A stretch of 64,000 bases of DNA from Sepioteuthis lessoniana (taxonomy: Eukaryota; Mollusca; Cephalopoda; Myopsida; Loliginidae), in contig OY757904.1 of the NCBI GenBank assembly GCA_963585895.1, positions 68,394,365-68,458,364 on the forward strand. Direction: 5' to 3'. Positions 1 to 10,899 of the stretch are shown one piece after another (the stretch's first letter is position 1; the number at the start of each line of letters is the position of its first letter). A program made the translations under genes and the position numbers. Under the pieces are notes generated by a model. The model was not told where the DNA came from. It saw only the letters and a program-made list of their open reading frames with translations, and searched no databases.

Positions 1-299
1 TGTCGGCTCTCTCTTTCCTACCATTATGTATTGCTTATTTTTGTCTAGTTGATGCCGTCGTCTTGGTTTTTATATTTTCTTTCTTTCGACGTCTGCTTGC
101 TACTTAATAGTAAATAAACCTTCGAGTAGTTTAACATAGTCTAGCGTTCGTCCACTTTTTACCACGGAGGTTTCGAAAGGAGTCGAAAAATCTTTTTTAG
201 TACTGTAGTGGTACATTAACCCTTGTAGGTTATTTAATGATGAATATTGCTCATACATATGTACATAAGATATATATGATTTGTAAATGCATACTTTGT
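1..299. other. Unassigned AT-rich sequence
   Basis: No reading frame, repeat module or RNA signal was recognised here. It may be the truncated end of an element lying outside the window. Confidence 0.4.
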
Positions 300-905
300 T
301 GATAACGTTCTAAAACTAGCCAGAACTCATTTTTTCGCACACAGTTAAATCGTTTCAAGAATTTCTAACCCTAGAAAGTCTATTAAATATCTATCTTTTT
401 TCACACAGCTAAATGGATTAAGTAATGTTATGTAACTCTAACAATATAACTTAACGTGTATCTATTTGCAAACACTTAAATGCTTATACTAATGAGATTT
501 AAAAGTGAATAGTTGCAGGTTTTTATTTGCACATCGATCAATGGTTCAAAGTATTCTTATTGAAACTAAACAATTTTATTCAACATATTTCATTCATTTG
601 CACTCAGTTTAATGGTTCTAAATATTGCTATGTAGCACAAACAAATCAATTTAACATCAATCCTTTGTTTGCACACTGTTTAATGCTTAAAAAGTGCTTA
701 TTAACCCATGTATGTGATCTATCAGGTACTTCCACACCGAGTCAGAGTAGATCGGAGAGTAATAGCAATGAAGAAGTATCTAAATTTGCCCAAAGCTCCT
801 GGATTGCAGACTCAGCACATCAAAGTTTAGAGTCAGATCCAAGACACTCGGTGTTTGGACTTGCTTTCTGCAGTAATACAGTCGTTGTATTCTACAGCAT
901 CAAAT
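300..905 (-). repeat. Composite ABC repeat, modules B and A, minus strand
   Basis: Read on the minus strand, 905 down to about 722 matches module A: it starts with a GCTGTAGAATACAACGACTG-type segment, continues through CAGGAGCTTTGGG and CTCTGACTCGGTGTGG, and ends near CCTGATAGATC. Below it, down to about 300, lie four to five degenerate B units recognisable by AAACTGAGTGCAAATGAATG-like motifs (around 598 and 668) and by GCACACAGTTAAAT on the plus strand near 338. The A-then-B order on one strand agrees with copies elsewhere. The 126-codon open frame at 527-907 on the plus strand is a by-product of this repeat. Confidence 0.75.
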
Positions 906-1489
906 GATTGTACTCCCTACAAAATATTCCCTCTTAAATCTAATATTGAATATGTATTAACGGGAAATGCCGTTAAATAATCGACAAACTCTTACATGAC
1001 GTAAAAGAATACTATGCAACAATCAGTCTTTTGAATTTCGAAAATACTAAGTGTAATTATTTTGACTTTTATTTACACCTCACGTCTTATATATTAATCT
1101 ATAATTCAGTGTAAATTTTCAAAATAAGTTTTTTAATCTGAGTAGTGATTACATGATTTTACCTGGTTTCCTCAGGACAACATGTTATAACGCCAGTATT
1201 CCTCAATGAAGTTATTGTTTGCTAATGTACAACCATAAAAAATCAGCAATGGGCGTTATAAACCGGCTTCAGCTTTAATTTTTTTCCCGAAGTTACTGGT
1301 AGGATGTGAATATGTTAGTATTTTTATAAAGACCCTCGTGCATGCGAATACATGGACAAGAGCATTGCTAAAATTTACTTAAACCGCATGGGTGTTACCC
1401 ATTTCAATGTTTACATCACGCATCATGCAATGAATCTTAAACATTTTTGACAAGGTATTTTTTTCGAAGATTTTAAACCAAACATCCTG
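906..1489. other. Unassigned AT-rich sequence
   Basis: Nothing recognisable beyond AT-rich sequence. No open frame, SINE box or clear module of the ABC repeat was found. Confidence 0.4.
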
Positions 1490-1720
1490 ACCTGAAACAT
1501 CTAACAGTGTGTAAATAAATTATAAATATCAAAGATAGTGGTTATTATTTGATAACAATACTAGAAAAAAGTGACTGTGTGTAAACGAATGATAAATATT
1601 TCTCAGAATGTAGATTTGGGTAAAAATAGTTGAAACAATCTAACTGTCAGAAAAAGAAAGGAGCTTTCTCTTGTTTACAAATTATGTTACCAAATGTTAT
1701 TCACTGATATATACATCTGT
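1490..1720 (+). repeat. Composite ABC repeat, B units and start of C
   Basis: Two or three degenerate B units are visible (AACAGTGTGTAAATAAATTA near 1503, GACTGTGTGTAAACGAATGA near 1573). A short C-like piece follows (GAGCTTTCTCTTGTTTACAA near 1662). Confidence 0.6.
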
Positions 1721-1794
1721 AAAGACTACAGATGTAACTTACAAGACACATTAATATTAATTGGCCTCGAAATTACCATGACTGGTTAATTTGG

Positions 1795-1975
1795 CGTCAC
1801 TTGTGTGCGATATTGACTGTTAGCTCTGTTCAAGAATTTCGGCTCTCCAATCTGTGGTTGCTGGTTCAATCTTCAGAGGTGGAGATCATAGTATACACTA
1901 CTAAAGAGACCTAATAAGGTCAAAACTTCTGTCTAGTGTTCCCGTATGTAGAGCTTAGGTCTTTACCAAATTTTC
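1795..1975 (+). repeat. tRNA-derived SINE-like fragment
   Basis: A B-box-like motif CTGGTTCAATCTT at 1861-1873 lies about 50 bp after an A-box-like stretch TGTTAGCTCTGTTCAAG (about 1819). The spacing suits an RNA polymerase III internal promoter and suggests a degraded tRNA-derived SINE. No target duplication was found and the family is not one of the better-preserved SINEs in this window. Confidence 0.35.
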
Positions 1976-3137
1976 TATTCACGGTAATTCAATTCTCAAT
2001 ATAAGGCTAAATTTGAGAAGTCCGTTTTTTTTGTCGGAATCATGCAAGGTTGTTGTAGAAAAGCTTATTTCCGTTAGCATTCCCCTTCATGTGTAGCTCA
2101 GGTACAGCTCAATAAAGCCAGATCTCACCGCTTTAGACAAGATACCGGTTTTATTTTCTAGCTTCCTACCACGTTTAAATAAATACAAGGTCATTTTACA
2201 GTGGTAAGCCCACGCAGAAATCGAAACTCACGCGTGGCCTTTGCAAAGCATCCTTGACTTTATCGGCATTCCCTTTGGCAGTGCCTCAGGCGTCGATCAA
2301 TATATTCACCCTCGTCCCTTTTAGATTAGTGGTTCGGTGCTGCTCGGGAGACGTCCCCCTGAAGAAAAGCTCTTTAAGGTATCAGCTGAAAGCGTATGTA
2401 TTACTCAATGACTTCGAATATAACAGATGATCAATAAGGTTTTTCTTGAGTTTGAATTTTCTCAATGCTCCCCGATAAAAGAGAAATAGGACTACATTTA
2501 CAAACATTTTATTTGGATCGTGTAAATTCAACCGGCCACCTAGGTTAATGTTTTAACATTCGGGCATTTTCTTTCGTAGAAAATCTTATTAAAGGTGAGA
2601 CTAGCCACTTCCAGTTCTGTCAGATGCCCATAATAAAGTGCAGTTCGAGTAATAACCTGTTTGATACCAACTCTATCGTTCAAACTAATAATAACGTGAA
2701 TTGAATATACCATTTAACTTTTAGAAATTTTCACTCGATGGTTTAGCGACAACTTCTCTATAAGAACTACATTATTGAAGTTAAGTTACTTGAAATACTG
2801 CGTCTTTAGATACCACATCAATTCGGAATAAGTATTGTGTTACTCCCTTTGTTCAAGTTTTCCACAACAAACAACGGCCATAAAGTCACCCTTAAAACCA
2901 TTCATAATTTATAATCTAATCCTGAATAATATCCAGACGTAAAACTTCTGCCACATTCCAGGAATATTTACAAACTAAACTAATATTTAGTGATTCCTAC
3001 TCTACTCAGATTTAATTGCTCGATAGACTAAATTTTCAGTCATTTATATACACCCGCCCCAATTAATTGTCTTTATAGTATTAGTAAATACCAGTTATCC
3101 CTGTGTCTTTAACACGAATTGATTTGATTGTGACCTT
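1976..3137. other. Unassigned stretch with a small GC-richer block
   Basis: Mostly AT-rich. About 2190-2400 is visibly richer in GC and is probably the remains of an unidentified mobile element. No conserved protein could be read in it. Confidence 0.35.
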
Positions 3138-3400
3138 CCCCAAAACTCCCGGACTGAAGCCCTGGAGCTTTGGGGAATATCATACTTTATTGTCAATACA
3201 CCCTGGTCCAATCTGACCGACAGTACCTGTTTATGTTCCATCTATAAGTCAAGATAACTCTTTAAACGTCAACTCTGTTTGAGAGGACTTAATTAGGTGT
3301 AAATAAGTGATTAATGTTGGACATACCTAGTACTGGATAGAAATGCTTAAAAGCATTTCACTGTGTGCAAACAAATGATATTTTTTCATTCAAAAATGTT
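3138..3400 (+). repeat. Composite ABC repeat, A then B
   Basis: Module A is recognised by CCCTGGAGCTTTGGGGAATA near 3160 and the following TGGTCCAATCTGACC. It is followed by B units ending with CACTGTGTGCAAACAAATGA near 3360. Confidence 0.75.
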
Positions 3401-3589
3401 GCCTTTGTAATGCTACGTAGTAATGGCGTGTAGAACCACGGTACCCAATAGACATTTGTGGCATCACGGCACCACATAGACACGTGTAAACCACGTATCT
3501 GAAGGGTTTATGTTTGTAGTACTCCGTGAGTTTAATTTGCAACCCCGTTGTTAACTAACAGTGAGAAAAACTGACGAACACACAAAACA

Positions 3590-3960
3590 ATGTCAGTTGT
3601 TTTTCTGATACAAAAGTTTATTCGCGAAAATACTTTTTAGTAGTCGCTGCAGTGAGAGAGAAAAAGGTATGAAATGAGTCGATTACTCAAGATAGACAGA
3701 GAGAAACAATATGATGCAAGACGAGAGAGGCAGAAACAGATCTTGGTATTATTGTTTACAGCTAGTGTGGGGCTCCTTCGGGGAACTCACCCAGTGTGTG
3801 TGCCGTAATTTGCGGCCAATCTTTAAATTTCTGCGCCTGGTTTCCATCTAATTTTCCCTCTTTTCAATACCGTCTCTACCTTAACTCCATTTTGAGTTTA
3901 TTTTACCCAACCACGGCTTTTCTTCCATGCTGCTGATACATTTCTATCTTTAACTTAGGT
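3590..3960 (-). repeat. LTR-like dispersed repeat fragment
   Basis: The purine-rich stretch at 3650-3750 (GAGAGAG, AAACAATATGATGCAAGACG) resembles blocks at 40505-40660 and 44290-44390. Those belong to one dispersed family with the same left-to-right order of parts. It may be the R/U5 end of a solo LTR read on the minus strand. Divergence is high, and the family is defined only by comparison within this window. Confidence 0.35.
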
Positions 3961-4022
3961 GTCAGCTGCTTCTAGATTTCGGGATCTTACCATCCACTTT
4001 CCCATTCTTTTGCCCCTTATCG

Positions 4023-4054
4023 TTCTCTCTCTCTCTCTCTCACACTCTCTCTCA

Positions 4055-4103
<49 letters not shown>
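4023..4103. repeat. (TC)n followed by (TA)n microsatellite
   Basis: TC dinucleotides with CACTCT interruptions pass directly into a pure TA run. The 67-codon open frame across it is low complexity and not a gene. Confidence 0.95.
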
Positions 4104-4106
<3 letters not shown>

Positions 4107-4244
4107 CTTACTGCCTCGAACCTCTTTCTCATGTATGTCCCTCCTTTATCACTGTATCTTAGTTGAGCTCTTATTTTTGCGAGGAAGCAATTTACAACAA
4201 CAATCAAGCAAAATCAACACATAGAAATACAAATAATATATATA

Positions 4245-4400
4245 ATAATTGGCATTCAATAAACTACAAAGGGTTGATATGTCATGAAACCCAACCAACC
4301 AACTAAATGTTTATTATCTATTGGTCAAATACACCACTTACGCTCGTCGGCAGTACTTAGAATACCCTGACAGTATCTCTGTAAAATTGTACCCCTAACG
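4245..4400 (+). repeat. Composite ABC repeat, C then degraded A
   Basis: The C end GGGTTGATATGTCATGAAAC lies near 4271. A weak A start follows (AGAATACCCTGACAGTATCT near 4360). The C-to-A junction supports the cyclic order of the repeat. Confidence 0.6.
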
Positions 4401-5215
4401 CACAAAGTTATTCTGGGGATCGCACCGAAATACATATGAGTATTTCAGCTCGGAAAAAAAAATATAGAGTATACTTCATTGCCATAATTCTGAATTATAC
4501 TCTGACCTTGAATGATGTTATGGTTTCATTTAAAGTTCAAATATATCTAATTTTTTCCGTATTCGATTTAACCATGTTCACAAAAATAACTGGTGATTGT
4601 TTGATGTGGCCTTAAAATAACTCAATCATTTTCTGATGAATTATTGACCTCACAATATAAGTAGACACATGTCTAAAAGCGTAATATATCTCTTGTTTAA
4701 ACACACTGCTGGATCTCTAGCATTGTTTGGTCTTAACTCCGTAAAGTATTTGTATTACTTTCAGTGATAATGTTAATCAGGCATTATTAGCTGTTGAAGG
4801 ACAGCTTCAACTAGGCTTAAGATGAATGTAAACACTTAGACTCACGCCTCTTAAATCTTCGAGTAGACTCGAAATCTTACAAGGTTATCAATTCTAGTTT
4901 CTCCATTGAATCTAATACTTAAGGGCTGAAAAATCATGACATCAAATTTCTTACCGAAATATCTTCATTATATTTTTAAATTTACTTTTCTCCTCACTAC
5001 GTCTCTTTTACGGAGAATTCAAGGAGTAAATCAATCTCCAACAATTTTTTCCAACGTAATAAACTGGCAAATAAATGGGTACCGTTTGATTTCAATTATT
5101 CTTATGAAGTAATTATTTTTCTCTGAAAAAATGTATATGACATACCGGCTCTTTTTTGGTCCTCAAATATAAAAAAATGTTGAGGAATTGGAAAATCCTT
5201 TAAGATCATGAAGGC
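4401..5215. other. Unassigned AT-rich sequence
   Basis: AT-rich with no convincing open frame. One weak minus-strand B-like motif lies near 4695 (TTTAAACACACTGCTGG). Confidence 0.4.
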
Positions 5216-5553
5216 TATTTGGCTGGGGCTATAGAAAACACCACTGCTTTTCTGCAGAGTGTGAGACCAGCTGCTAACGGGTTATCTTGATATGACTCTA
5301 AACAATCTGATAATGAGGCTTCAGTCCTGGAGCTTTAAGGAAAGTGGAGTACACCTTCATTGCCAGTGATACAAGGTTCCCTCTGTCCCGGAGTGATAAC
5401 ACAAGATTAGGTTCTATGTAGAGGTCACTAAAAATATTTAACATGAAAACGGAGTGCAAAGAAACAACTTAAGCAAAATAGAATTGTTAAAAGTAGAACT
5501 GTTTTATAATTTAATTTTGTTAACAAATGATTGCATAATGACATTTTTAGATA
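5216..5553 (+). repeat. Composite ABC repeat interrupted by mariner copy 1 (left part)
   Basis: A clear A module (TGGCTGGGGCTATAGAAAAC near 5220, GGAGCTTTAAGGAAAGTGGA near 5330) runs into B. The B unit is cut by the mariner insertion and resumes at about 6439 with TAGCAATGTTTGGAAACATT. The empty site can therefore be inferred from other B units. Confidence 0.75.
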
Positions 5554-5555
5554 TA

Positions 5556-6436
5556 CGAGGTGCATACGATAAGTTTCCAGACGTTTTTCGTATGGGCATT
5601 TATGATCGTCGTAGACTCTTGAAAATGCAGTATATTATTGCTATACATTTTATGAGATGACTGACCAATTTTTATGATTCCAGGTTCAAGTGAGCCGCTA
5701 CAGAAGGAATTGGAATACACCCTACTAATTGTCAGAGCTGATGAATTTCAAAAATGCAAAACGACACTTTAGAAGAACTATATGAAATAGAATTCAGTTT
5801 TAAAATTGAAAGAAAAAATGCCACAAAAACGTATGGAATACTTCAGACTGCTTTTCGACCGTCTTGCATGAATTGAGCATCAGTTTTTGAGTGGCATAAG
5901 AGATTCAAGGAAGGCAGGGAGTCTGTGAGGGATGATGAGAAGTGTAGGAGGAGTAAGGAAGTCAATACACCAGAGTTGATTGGCAGAAGGTATAGGGTTA
6001 GAGTTACTATGTTGACGTTTTAAGGGAGTTCAGGAAGAGATTCGGTCGCTAGAGGCCAGCACGCTTCAAATCGGGTCAGTGGCATTTTCACCAGGACAAT
6101 ACACCAGCCAACAACTTCAACCTTGCCACAAACTATTTGACGAAGATGCACATCAAGACAGTCATTCAATCTCCCTATAGTGCAGATCTTGCTCCCTGTG
6201 TCTTTTGGTTATTCCCTAAGCTCAGAGGCTGTCGTTATGAGACAATTGAGGAGATGAAAGAGGCTGTGACGAAGGTCATTGACATGCTCATACAAGAGGA
6301 TTTCCATGGGGCCTTCTGGAAGTTGTTAGAACCGTACTACAAGTGCATTGCAGCCGGAGGAGCTTACTTCGAAGGGGACTAGAGTTTCATGTGTGTATCA
6401 TCAATAAAAGTCTGGAAACCTTTCGCGTGCACTTCG
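5556..6436 (+). mobile_element. Mariner element copy 1, internally deleted, both ends present
   Basis: The element is 881 bp, against roughly 1.3 kb for a full mariner. It is bounded by 27-bp imperfect terminal inverted repeats at 5556-5582 and 6410-6436 (each runs inward to GTTTCCAGAC), with TA at both flanks (5554-5555, 6437-6438). The 5' part encodes the transposase N-terminal helix-turn-helix region (ATKTYGILQTAF, VFEWHKRFKEGRES) with a stop at about 5877. The 3' part encodes the C-terminal catalytic region, with HQDN followed by the Y-S-A-D-L-A-P segment and then WLFPKLRGCRYETIEEM. The middle, which should hold the first catalytic Asp, is missing. The join at 5981-6006 carries a telomere-like GGGTTAG stretch. 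The third catalytic Asp is changed to Val here (APCVFWLF, where copy 3 reads APYDFWLF). It cannot transpose itself. Confidence 0.9.
6137..6382 (+). pseudogene. Mariner transposase C-terminal fragment (81 codons)
   Basis: This is the longest open piece of the transposase in copy 1. It covers the end of the DDE/D catalytic domain and the protein C-terminus, ending in GGAYFEGD just before the 3' inverted repeat. Homology continues upstream of the Met in the same frame through the HQDN motif, so the Met is not the true start. The usual third metal-binding Asp is Val. The product would have no transposase activity. A matching 81-codon frame occurs in copy 3 at 49653-49898. Confidence 0.85.
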
Positions 6437-6438
6437 TA

Positions 6439-7040
6439 CATAGCAATGTTTGGAAACATTAAACAGTGCAAACGAATGAGTAAAGTTGAATAGAATTATT
6501 GGTCTAACACTGGAACCGTTTGACTGTACGCAAATTAACTATTAGTGTTGAATAGAATAATCATGAATAAATAGTAATGGTTGTAAACATTTCGCTGTCA
6601 GCAAACAAATGATTAAAGTTGTAAAGAAATATTTTTGTCAGATAGAAATAATTGAAACCTCAGAACTATGCTGAAACAATAGCAAGAAAAGTGTTCAAAC
6701 AAATTAGTTCAAGTCAATTTTACAATAAAATTACAAACAAGTCATTTATTTACAATTCATAAATGCATATCCATTTGAATTTTTGCAAGCAAATGAATGA
6801 TGCTAATGTTATAGTTTTACATAGCAATACTGAAACCATTTAACTTTGTGCAGACAAATAATTTACAGGAAATAGAGCTATACGTATTTGAAGGAATACA
6901 AGAAATCATTTAACTGTATACTAAGAAAGGGCTCAGGCTCGTTTGAAAATGTTACCTACAAAATATGATTAGAATAATCTACTAGGAAACTCACCAAAAG
7001 TTACACATAAACTATTAGTAGGCAATTTGATATTAAACTA
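6439..7040 (+). repeat. Composite ABC repeat, B units and partial C (right of mariner)
   Basis: This continues the B array cut by the mariner. B motifs lie near 6520 (GACTGTACGCAAATTAAC), 6596 and 6840. C-like pieces with TTTACAAATCAT-type sequence appear near 6745 and 6935-6965. Confidence 0.65.
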
Positions 7041-8552
7041 GGACCGTTCACTCAATAAGAACTCGACTCGGTTCTTAGAAAAATCAAAAAGAGGAAGGCC
7101 GCAGGGCTTGACGAGATTCCCCCAGAAGCATGGAAGACCCGACAATTCGACGATATACTGCTCCGACACTGCAACGCAGTCTACAATCAAAATCCGATAG
7201 ACAGATGGATAAAGGGATGCATCCTCTCCTTCCCTAAAAAAGTTGACCTCAGATTAGCCAAGAACTACCGAGGTATAACACTTACATCCAGAGCAGCCAA
7301 AATTGACAATGCCCTTCAACAAAACTGCATAGAACCCAAAATTGACAACATTCTTAGGAAAAACCAAAATGGCTTCCGAAGAAGTAGATCCATGACCTCA
7401 CAAATATTGACCATCCGTAGAATCCTTGAAGGTGTACAAGCAAAAAAACCTACAAGCGACAATATTATTTGTCGACTTCACCAAGGCCTTTGATTCCATT
7501 CACAGAGGGAGATAAAACAAATCCTACTAGCATACAGCCCGCCAAAAGAGACTGTCGCAGCAATAACGATTCTCTATAGAAACACCAAAGAGAAAGTACG
7601 TTCACCGGATGGAGACACAGAATACTTCGACATTGTAGCAGGAGTACTACAAGGGGAAACGCTAGCCCCATACCTCTTTATCATCTGTCTAGACTACGTG
7701 CTTAGAACATTGATTGATAAAATCAAAGAAAATCACTTTGAGCTGACAAAGAAAAGAAGCAGAATGTACCCCGCAAAAACAATTATCGACGCCGATTACA
7801 CCGATGACAAAGCAATTCTGGCAAATACATCCAACCAAGCCGAAACACTAGTGCATAGATTGGAACAAGCCGCAGCAGGCATTGGTCTCCATGTCAATGC
7901 AGACAAAACTGAATACACACGCTTTAATCAAACAGGCGACATTTCCACACTAGACGGAAGCTCTCTGAAACTGGTAGACAAATTCACCTACCGAGAAAGC
8001 AGAGTCCCATCAACCGAAAAAGACATCGACACGCAGCTAACGAAGGCATTGGCAGCTATCGATAAGCTTTTGATCATACGGAAGTCGGACCTGACCGATA
8101 AAATGAAACGCAGTTTCTTCCAAGCAGTCGTCGTGTCGATACTGCTATATGGATGTACTACTTGGACGCTAAATAAACAGCTGGAGAAAAAGCTAGACGG
8201 CAATTACACAAGAATGCTGCGTGCAATCTTGAACAAGTCCTGGCGGCAACACCGCACAAGACACCAACTGTACGGCCACCTGCCTCCTATCCCGAAAACT
8301 ATTCAAGTTAGTCGAACCAGATATGCAGGACACTGTTGGAGAAGCAGGGACGAACTCATAAGTGATGTACTCTCATGAACACCCACACATGGCCATGCAA
8401 AAGCAGGACGACCAGCACGAACATACATTCAGCAACTTTGTGAGGATACAGGATGTTGTCCAGAAGACCTGCCAGAGGCGATGAGCGATAGGGAAAAGTG
8501 GCAAGAGAGGGTCAGGGATATGCGTGCTATCAGCACGACATGATGATGATGA
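7041..8552 (+). mobile_element. APE-type LINE, 5'-truncated copy 1
   Basis: The reverse-transcriptase half of a non-LTR retrotransposon is readable with frameshifts. It runs from the fingers region (KIKKRKAAGLDEIPPEAW, NYRGITLTS, NQNGFRRSRSMTSQILTIR) through FVDFTKAFDSIHRG and LQGETLAPYLFIICLDYVL to the polymerase motif. That motif reads ADYTDD in place of the usual YADD or YVDD. A conserved C-terminal tail follows (GHCWRSRDELISDVL, CPEDLPEAMSDREKWQERV) and stops at 8541-8543. The 3' end is a short TGATGATGA run, as in copies at 13004 and 58305. The endonuclease domain is absent by 5' truncation, and the nearly full copy at 33786-36405 supplies it. Clade is uncertain; the short tandem 3' tail is reminiscent of RTE-like elements. 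Confidence 0.9.
7698..8378 (+). pseudogene. LINE reverse transcriptase, C-terminal open part (226 codons)
   Basis: This is the longest open frame in the window. It covers the palm motif region (DADYTDDKAILANTSNQAE at about residues 31-49), the thumb and the conserved tail (KSDLTDKMKRSFFQA, LYGCTTWTLNKQ, RQHRTRHQLYGHLPPI). The homology begins well upstream of the Met, in other frames from about 7050, so this is the surviving part of a decayed ORF2. A stop after SRDELISDVLS breaks the tail, which then continues in frame to 8541. The YTDD motif has Thr at the x position, and whether it would be active is unknown. Confidence 0.85.
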
Positions 8553-9140
8553 ATGATTTCATTATTATGACTGTTAATTACTTAGAAGAAATGTCTCGTG
8601 CAAGATAACTATTTTTTAAAGTTTTCCTATGAGGTATTTTATGTAATATATTATATTGGTTATAGTGTTTATCTGTCAATGTTTAAATTGTATTCCTATA
8701 TTCACATGTTTACAAAAAGTTGGGGTGACCCATATAATTTTCCTTTTTCTATTTTTATGACCATATATATTCTTTGTACTTATTATTATTATTATTATTA
8801 TTCATTCTTGGATCTATATATGGAAACCTTTTTTTACCCGCAGTTCTTGAGGACTTCAATATACATTTTATTACTAACATGGAACATTTTCTTATTTGAT
8901 GATAATCTACTTACTTTCGTATTAACAGCTTTAGGGACTTGTTTAATGATAGAATTTTTGCGATTAGGATTTACATAAATATAGGAAGGGTATTGGTGTG
9001 TTTTAAGTAATGTTCTGTATGACTTGTCAGAGAGGTTCAGTTTAACATCTAGAAAATTTGCAACCTAAATATTAGAAGACATTTTGATTTTCAATCCTAA
9101 GAATTTAAAGCCTTTTTGTATCATGGTAAGGAAAACATAC
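8553..9140. other. AT-rich stretch with a short (TTA)n run
   Basis: A pure TTA run lies at 8780-8803. The 126-codon open frame at 8598-8978 is hydrophobic and Tyr-rich because of AT bias and the TTA run. I do not accept it as a gene. Confidence 0.5.
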
Positions 9141-9144
9141 ACAA

Positions 9145-9367
9145 TGAAATAGTGATAATATTTATTAAATCAAATGGTACAGTCCGACTAGTATTATAGG
9201 TCTCGGGCTGTTAGTGTTACGTCCGATGTTGGTTTTATTACTGGCTGACGTCCTTCCAGAGCTGTATCTCTGTTTCTCTTTCTGATTCTGCTTCTCCGTG
9301 CCTCAGAAATACGGTGTCTTTTATACTTCTGCGATACCAGAAGACACGTGGTACAAGTGACTATACA
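9145..9367 (-). repeat. 3' LTR of the gypsy-type element
   Basis: 223 bp, beginning TG and ending CA. It aligns along its whole length with 12573-12795, at roughly 85% identity by eye. That points to an old insertion. Confidence 0.9.
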
Positions 9368-9688
9368 ATATCTCCCGCTCGAAAATTCTAATATGTCTGT
9401 AGGATACAATATTTTTGTCTTTGGGGATTTATTTCTATAATTCCCGTCGGGGTACGTTTTCGTTTGCTCGTAGGATATTGTTGTATTGGTGAGGGCCTAG
9501 ACACCTTAAACCTGTCATAAATGCCGGACATGGATTCTTCCTCTCATTCCTTTGTGTTTGGGTGTATCTTTTTTTTGGGTTAATATGTCTGCGAATATTC
9601 CATCTTGGATGTTTTATTATGTACATCATATTACCAATTCATTTTTCAGTTATGCCCTCTAACCAGGTTGCTTTACCTAAATGATAAT

Positions 9689-9952
9689 TTAGGAAATATT
9701 TTTCCCCTGGATATAAGTCTTATAAGAGATATTAATTTTTTTCTTATTTCCTTTTTCTGACGGAATTAATTTTTCGAATATTAATCGAATTTTCCTTGCA
9801 ATCATCAGTTCTACTGGGGACATGTTTGCGTTAGTATTTTGATTAGGTGTTATACGATAAATGAGTAGGAGTTCTTTTATTTCCACATTCTCTGTTCTGA
9901 ATTCGTTTGCCTTTTTAATTGATCTTTTAAATACATCCATAAATATTTTCAC
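9689..9952 (-). pseudogene. Integrase C-terminal part of the core, gypsy-type
   Basis: The 87-codon open piece contains KIFMDVFKRSIKKANEFRT followed by LLLIYRITPNQNTNANMSPV. This matches the end of the retroviral-type integrase core found in gypsy polyproteins, where a peptide like YRxTPxxxTxxSPxEL is conserved. Just upstream on the minus strand, outside the frame, the sequence reads ALYHPRSNGQ, the usual HPxSNGQ part of the core. It makes no functional protein. Confidence 0.8.
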
Positions 9953-10228
9953 CTGTCCATTTGATCTTGGATGGTAAAGTGCCGAATTTAGGTGATTTTC
10001 AAATTATTTTGGTGTAAATGGTGTGCCATTATCGAATAAAATGGTTTATGGCAATCCGAATCTTGCAAAGAGTTCCTTGAACACTTTATTTTCGGTTTTT
10101 TTTTTCGTTGGCGTTTTTAATTTGAAAACTTGTAGCCATTTTGTAAAGCTGCCTACACTGATAAAAAACTATACTCCTTTTGTCTGACCGGCATAGTCAA
10201 TATGTAGGCGAGACCACGGTTACTCTAT

Positions 10229-10483
10229 CTAAGGCCATGGATTGAATTTTATGAGAATTGCCTTTTCTACCAATACGCAGCTTTTGCATGATTTCCCCAT
10301 GTTTTCAATGTCTTTATCCATTCCTGACCAGTATACAAAACTTTGGATAAGTGGCTTCATTCTACTCATTCCGGGTGCAAAATTTTCTCTATTTAAGATG
10401 CAGGTATGACCCCCCCGTTCTCCATACATCAATAAGCTATTGCACATTGAAAACATATTATTTGTTTTAAATTTCTCTTTCAT
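10229..10483 (-). pseudogene. Integrase zinc-binding domain, gypsy-type
   Basis: The frame shows HTCILNRENFAPGMSRMK, then FVYWSGMDKDIENMGKSC and CKSCV. This is the H2C2-type integrase N-terminal domain with its two terminal Cys (CKSC). Downstream on the same strand, in another frame, a HIDYAGQTKGV stretch marks the start of the catalytic core and holds its first Asp. It follows the RNase H remnant in the order expected for Ty3/gypsy (RT, RNase H, integrase). Confidence 0.82.
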
Positions 10484-10731
10484 TAGTTCTTTTTTGGTTT
10501 GATTAATGAACTTATCAATTTTTGTCTTAAATTGAATCTCCTCAAGTGTAACTGGTACTTTTTAACTGTATTGAATAAAACGTATTTTACGTCCATTTCT
10601 GATTTTAATGAACCAATGACGGTCTCCTCAAGCGGTTTTGTATTTTTTGGTACTAATCTGGATAATCCGTCTGCATATGCGATCTCTTTTGATGGTAACA
10701 GTTCCATTTTAAATGAATAATTTAACAGCAT
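10483..10731 (-). pseudogene. RNase H end and linker, gypsy-type
   Basis: AYADGLSRLVP is the conserved end of the RNase H domain in gypsy polyproteins (usually N-A-D-x-L-S-R). The rest is linker leading to the integrase. The overlapping plus-strand frame 10499-10720 is a shadow. Confidence 0.8.
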
Positions 10732-10899
10732 CGCAGCTCATCTTTGTAAACGTTTTGCAGTGTGTGTTGGTATTCTTTTTTTTTAGTAGCAAATATTGTT
10801 AACAATGGAAGAGGATGTTTTTGCAATATAAATTGTCTACCATGCACGTATTTATGAAATTTTTTGATCACAAATATGAGAACTAAATTTTTCTTTTCT

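Noticed and set aside
527..907. 126-codon plus-strand open frame
   Set aside because: It lies over minus-strand A and B modules of the ABC repeat. The sequence is explained by the repeat and has no domain.
6137..6382. SETMAR-like host gene
   Set aside because: Similar sequences are often labelled as SETMAR-like, but there is no SET domain here and the piece lies between mariner inverted repeats.
8598..8978. 126-codon hydrophobic open frame
   Set aside because: Very AT-rich, with a Tyr run from (TTA)n. No signal, domain or context supports a membrane protein.
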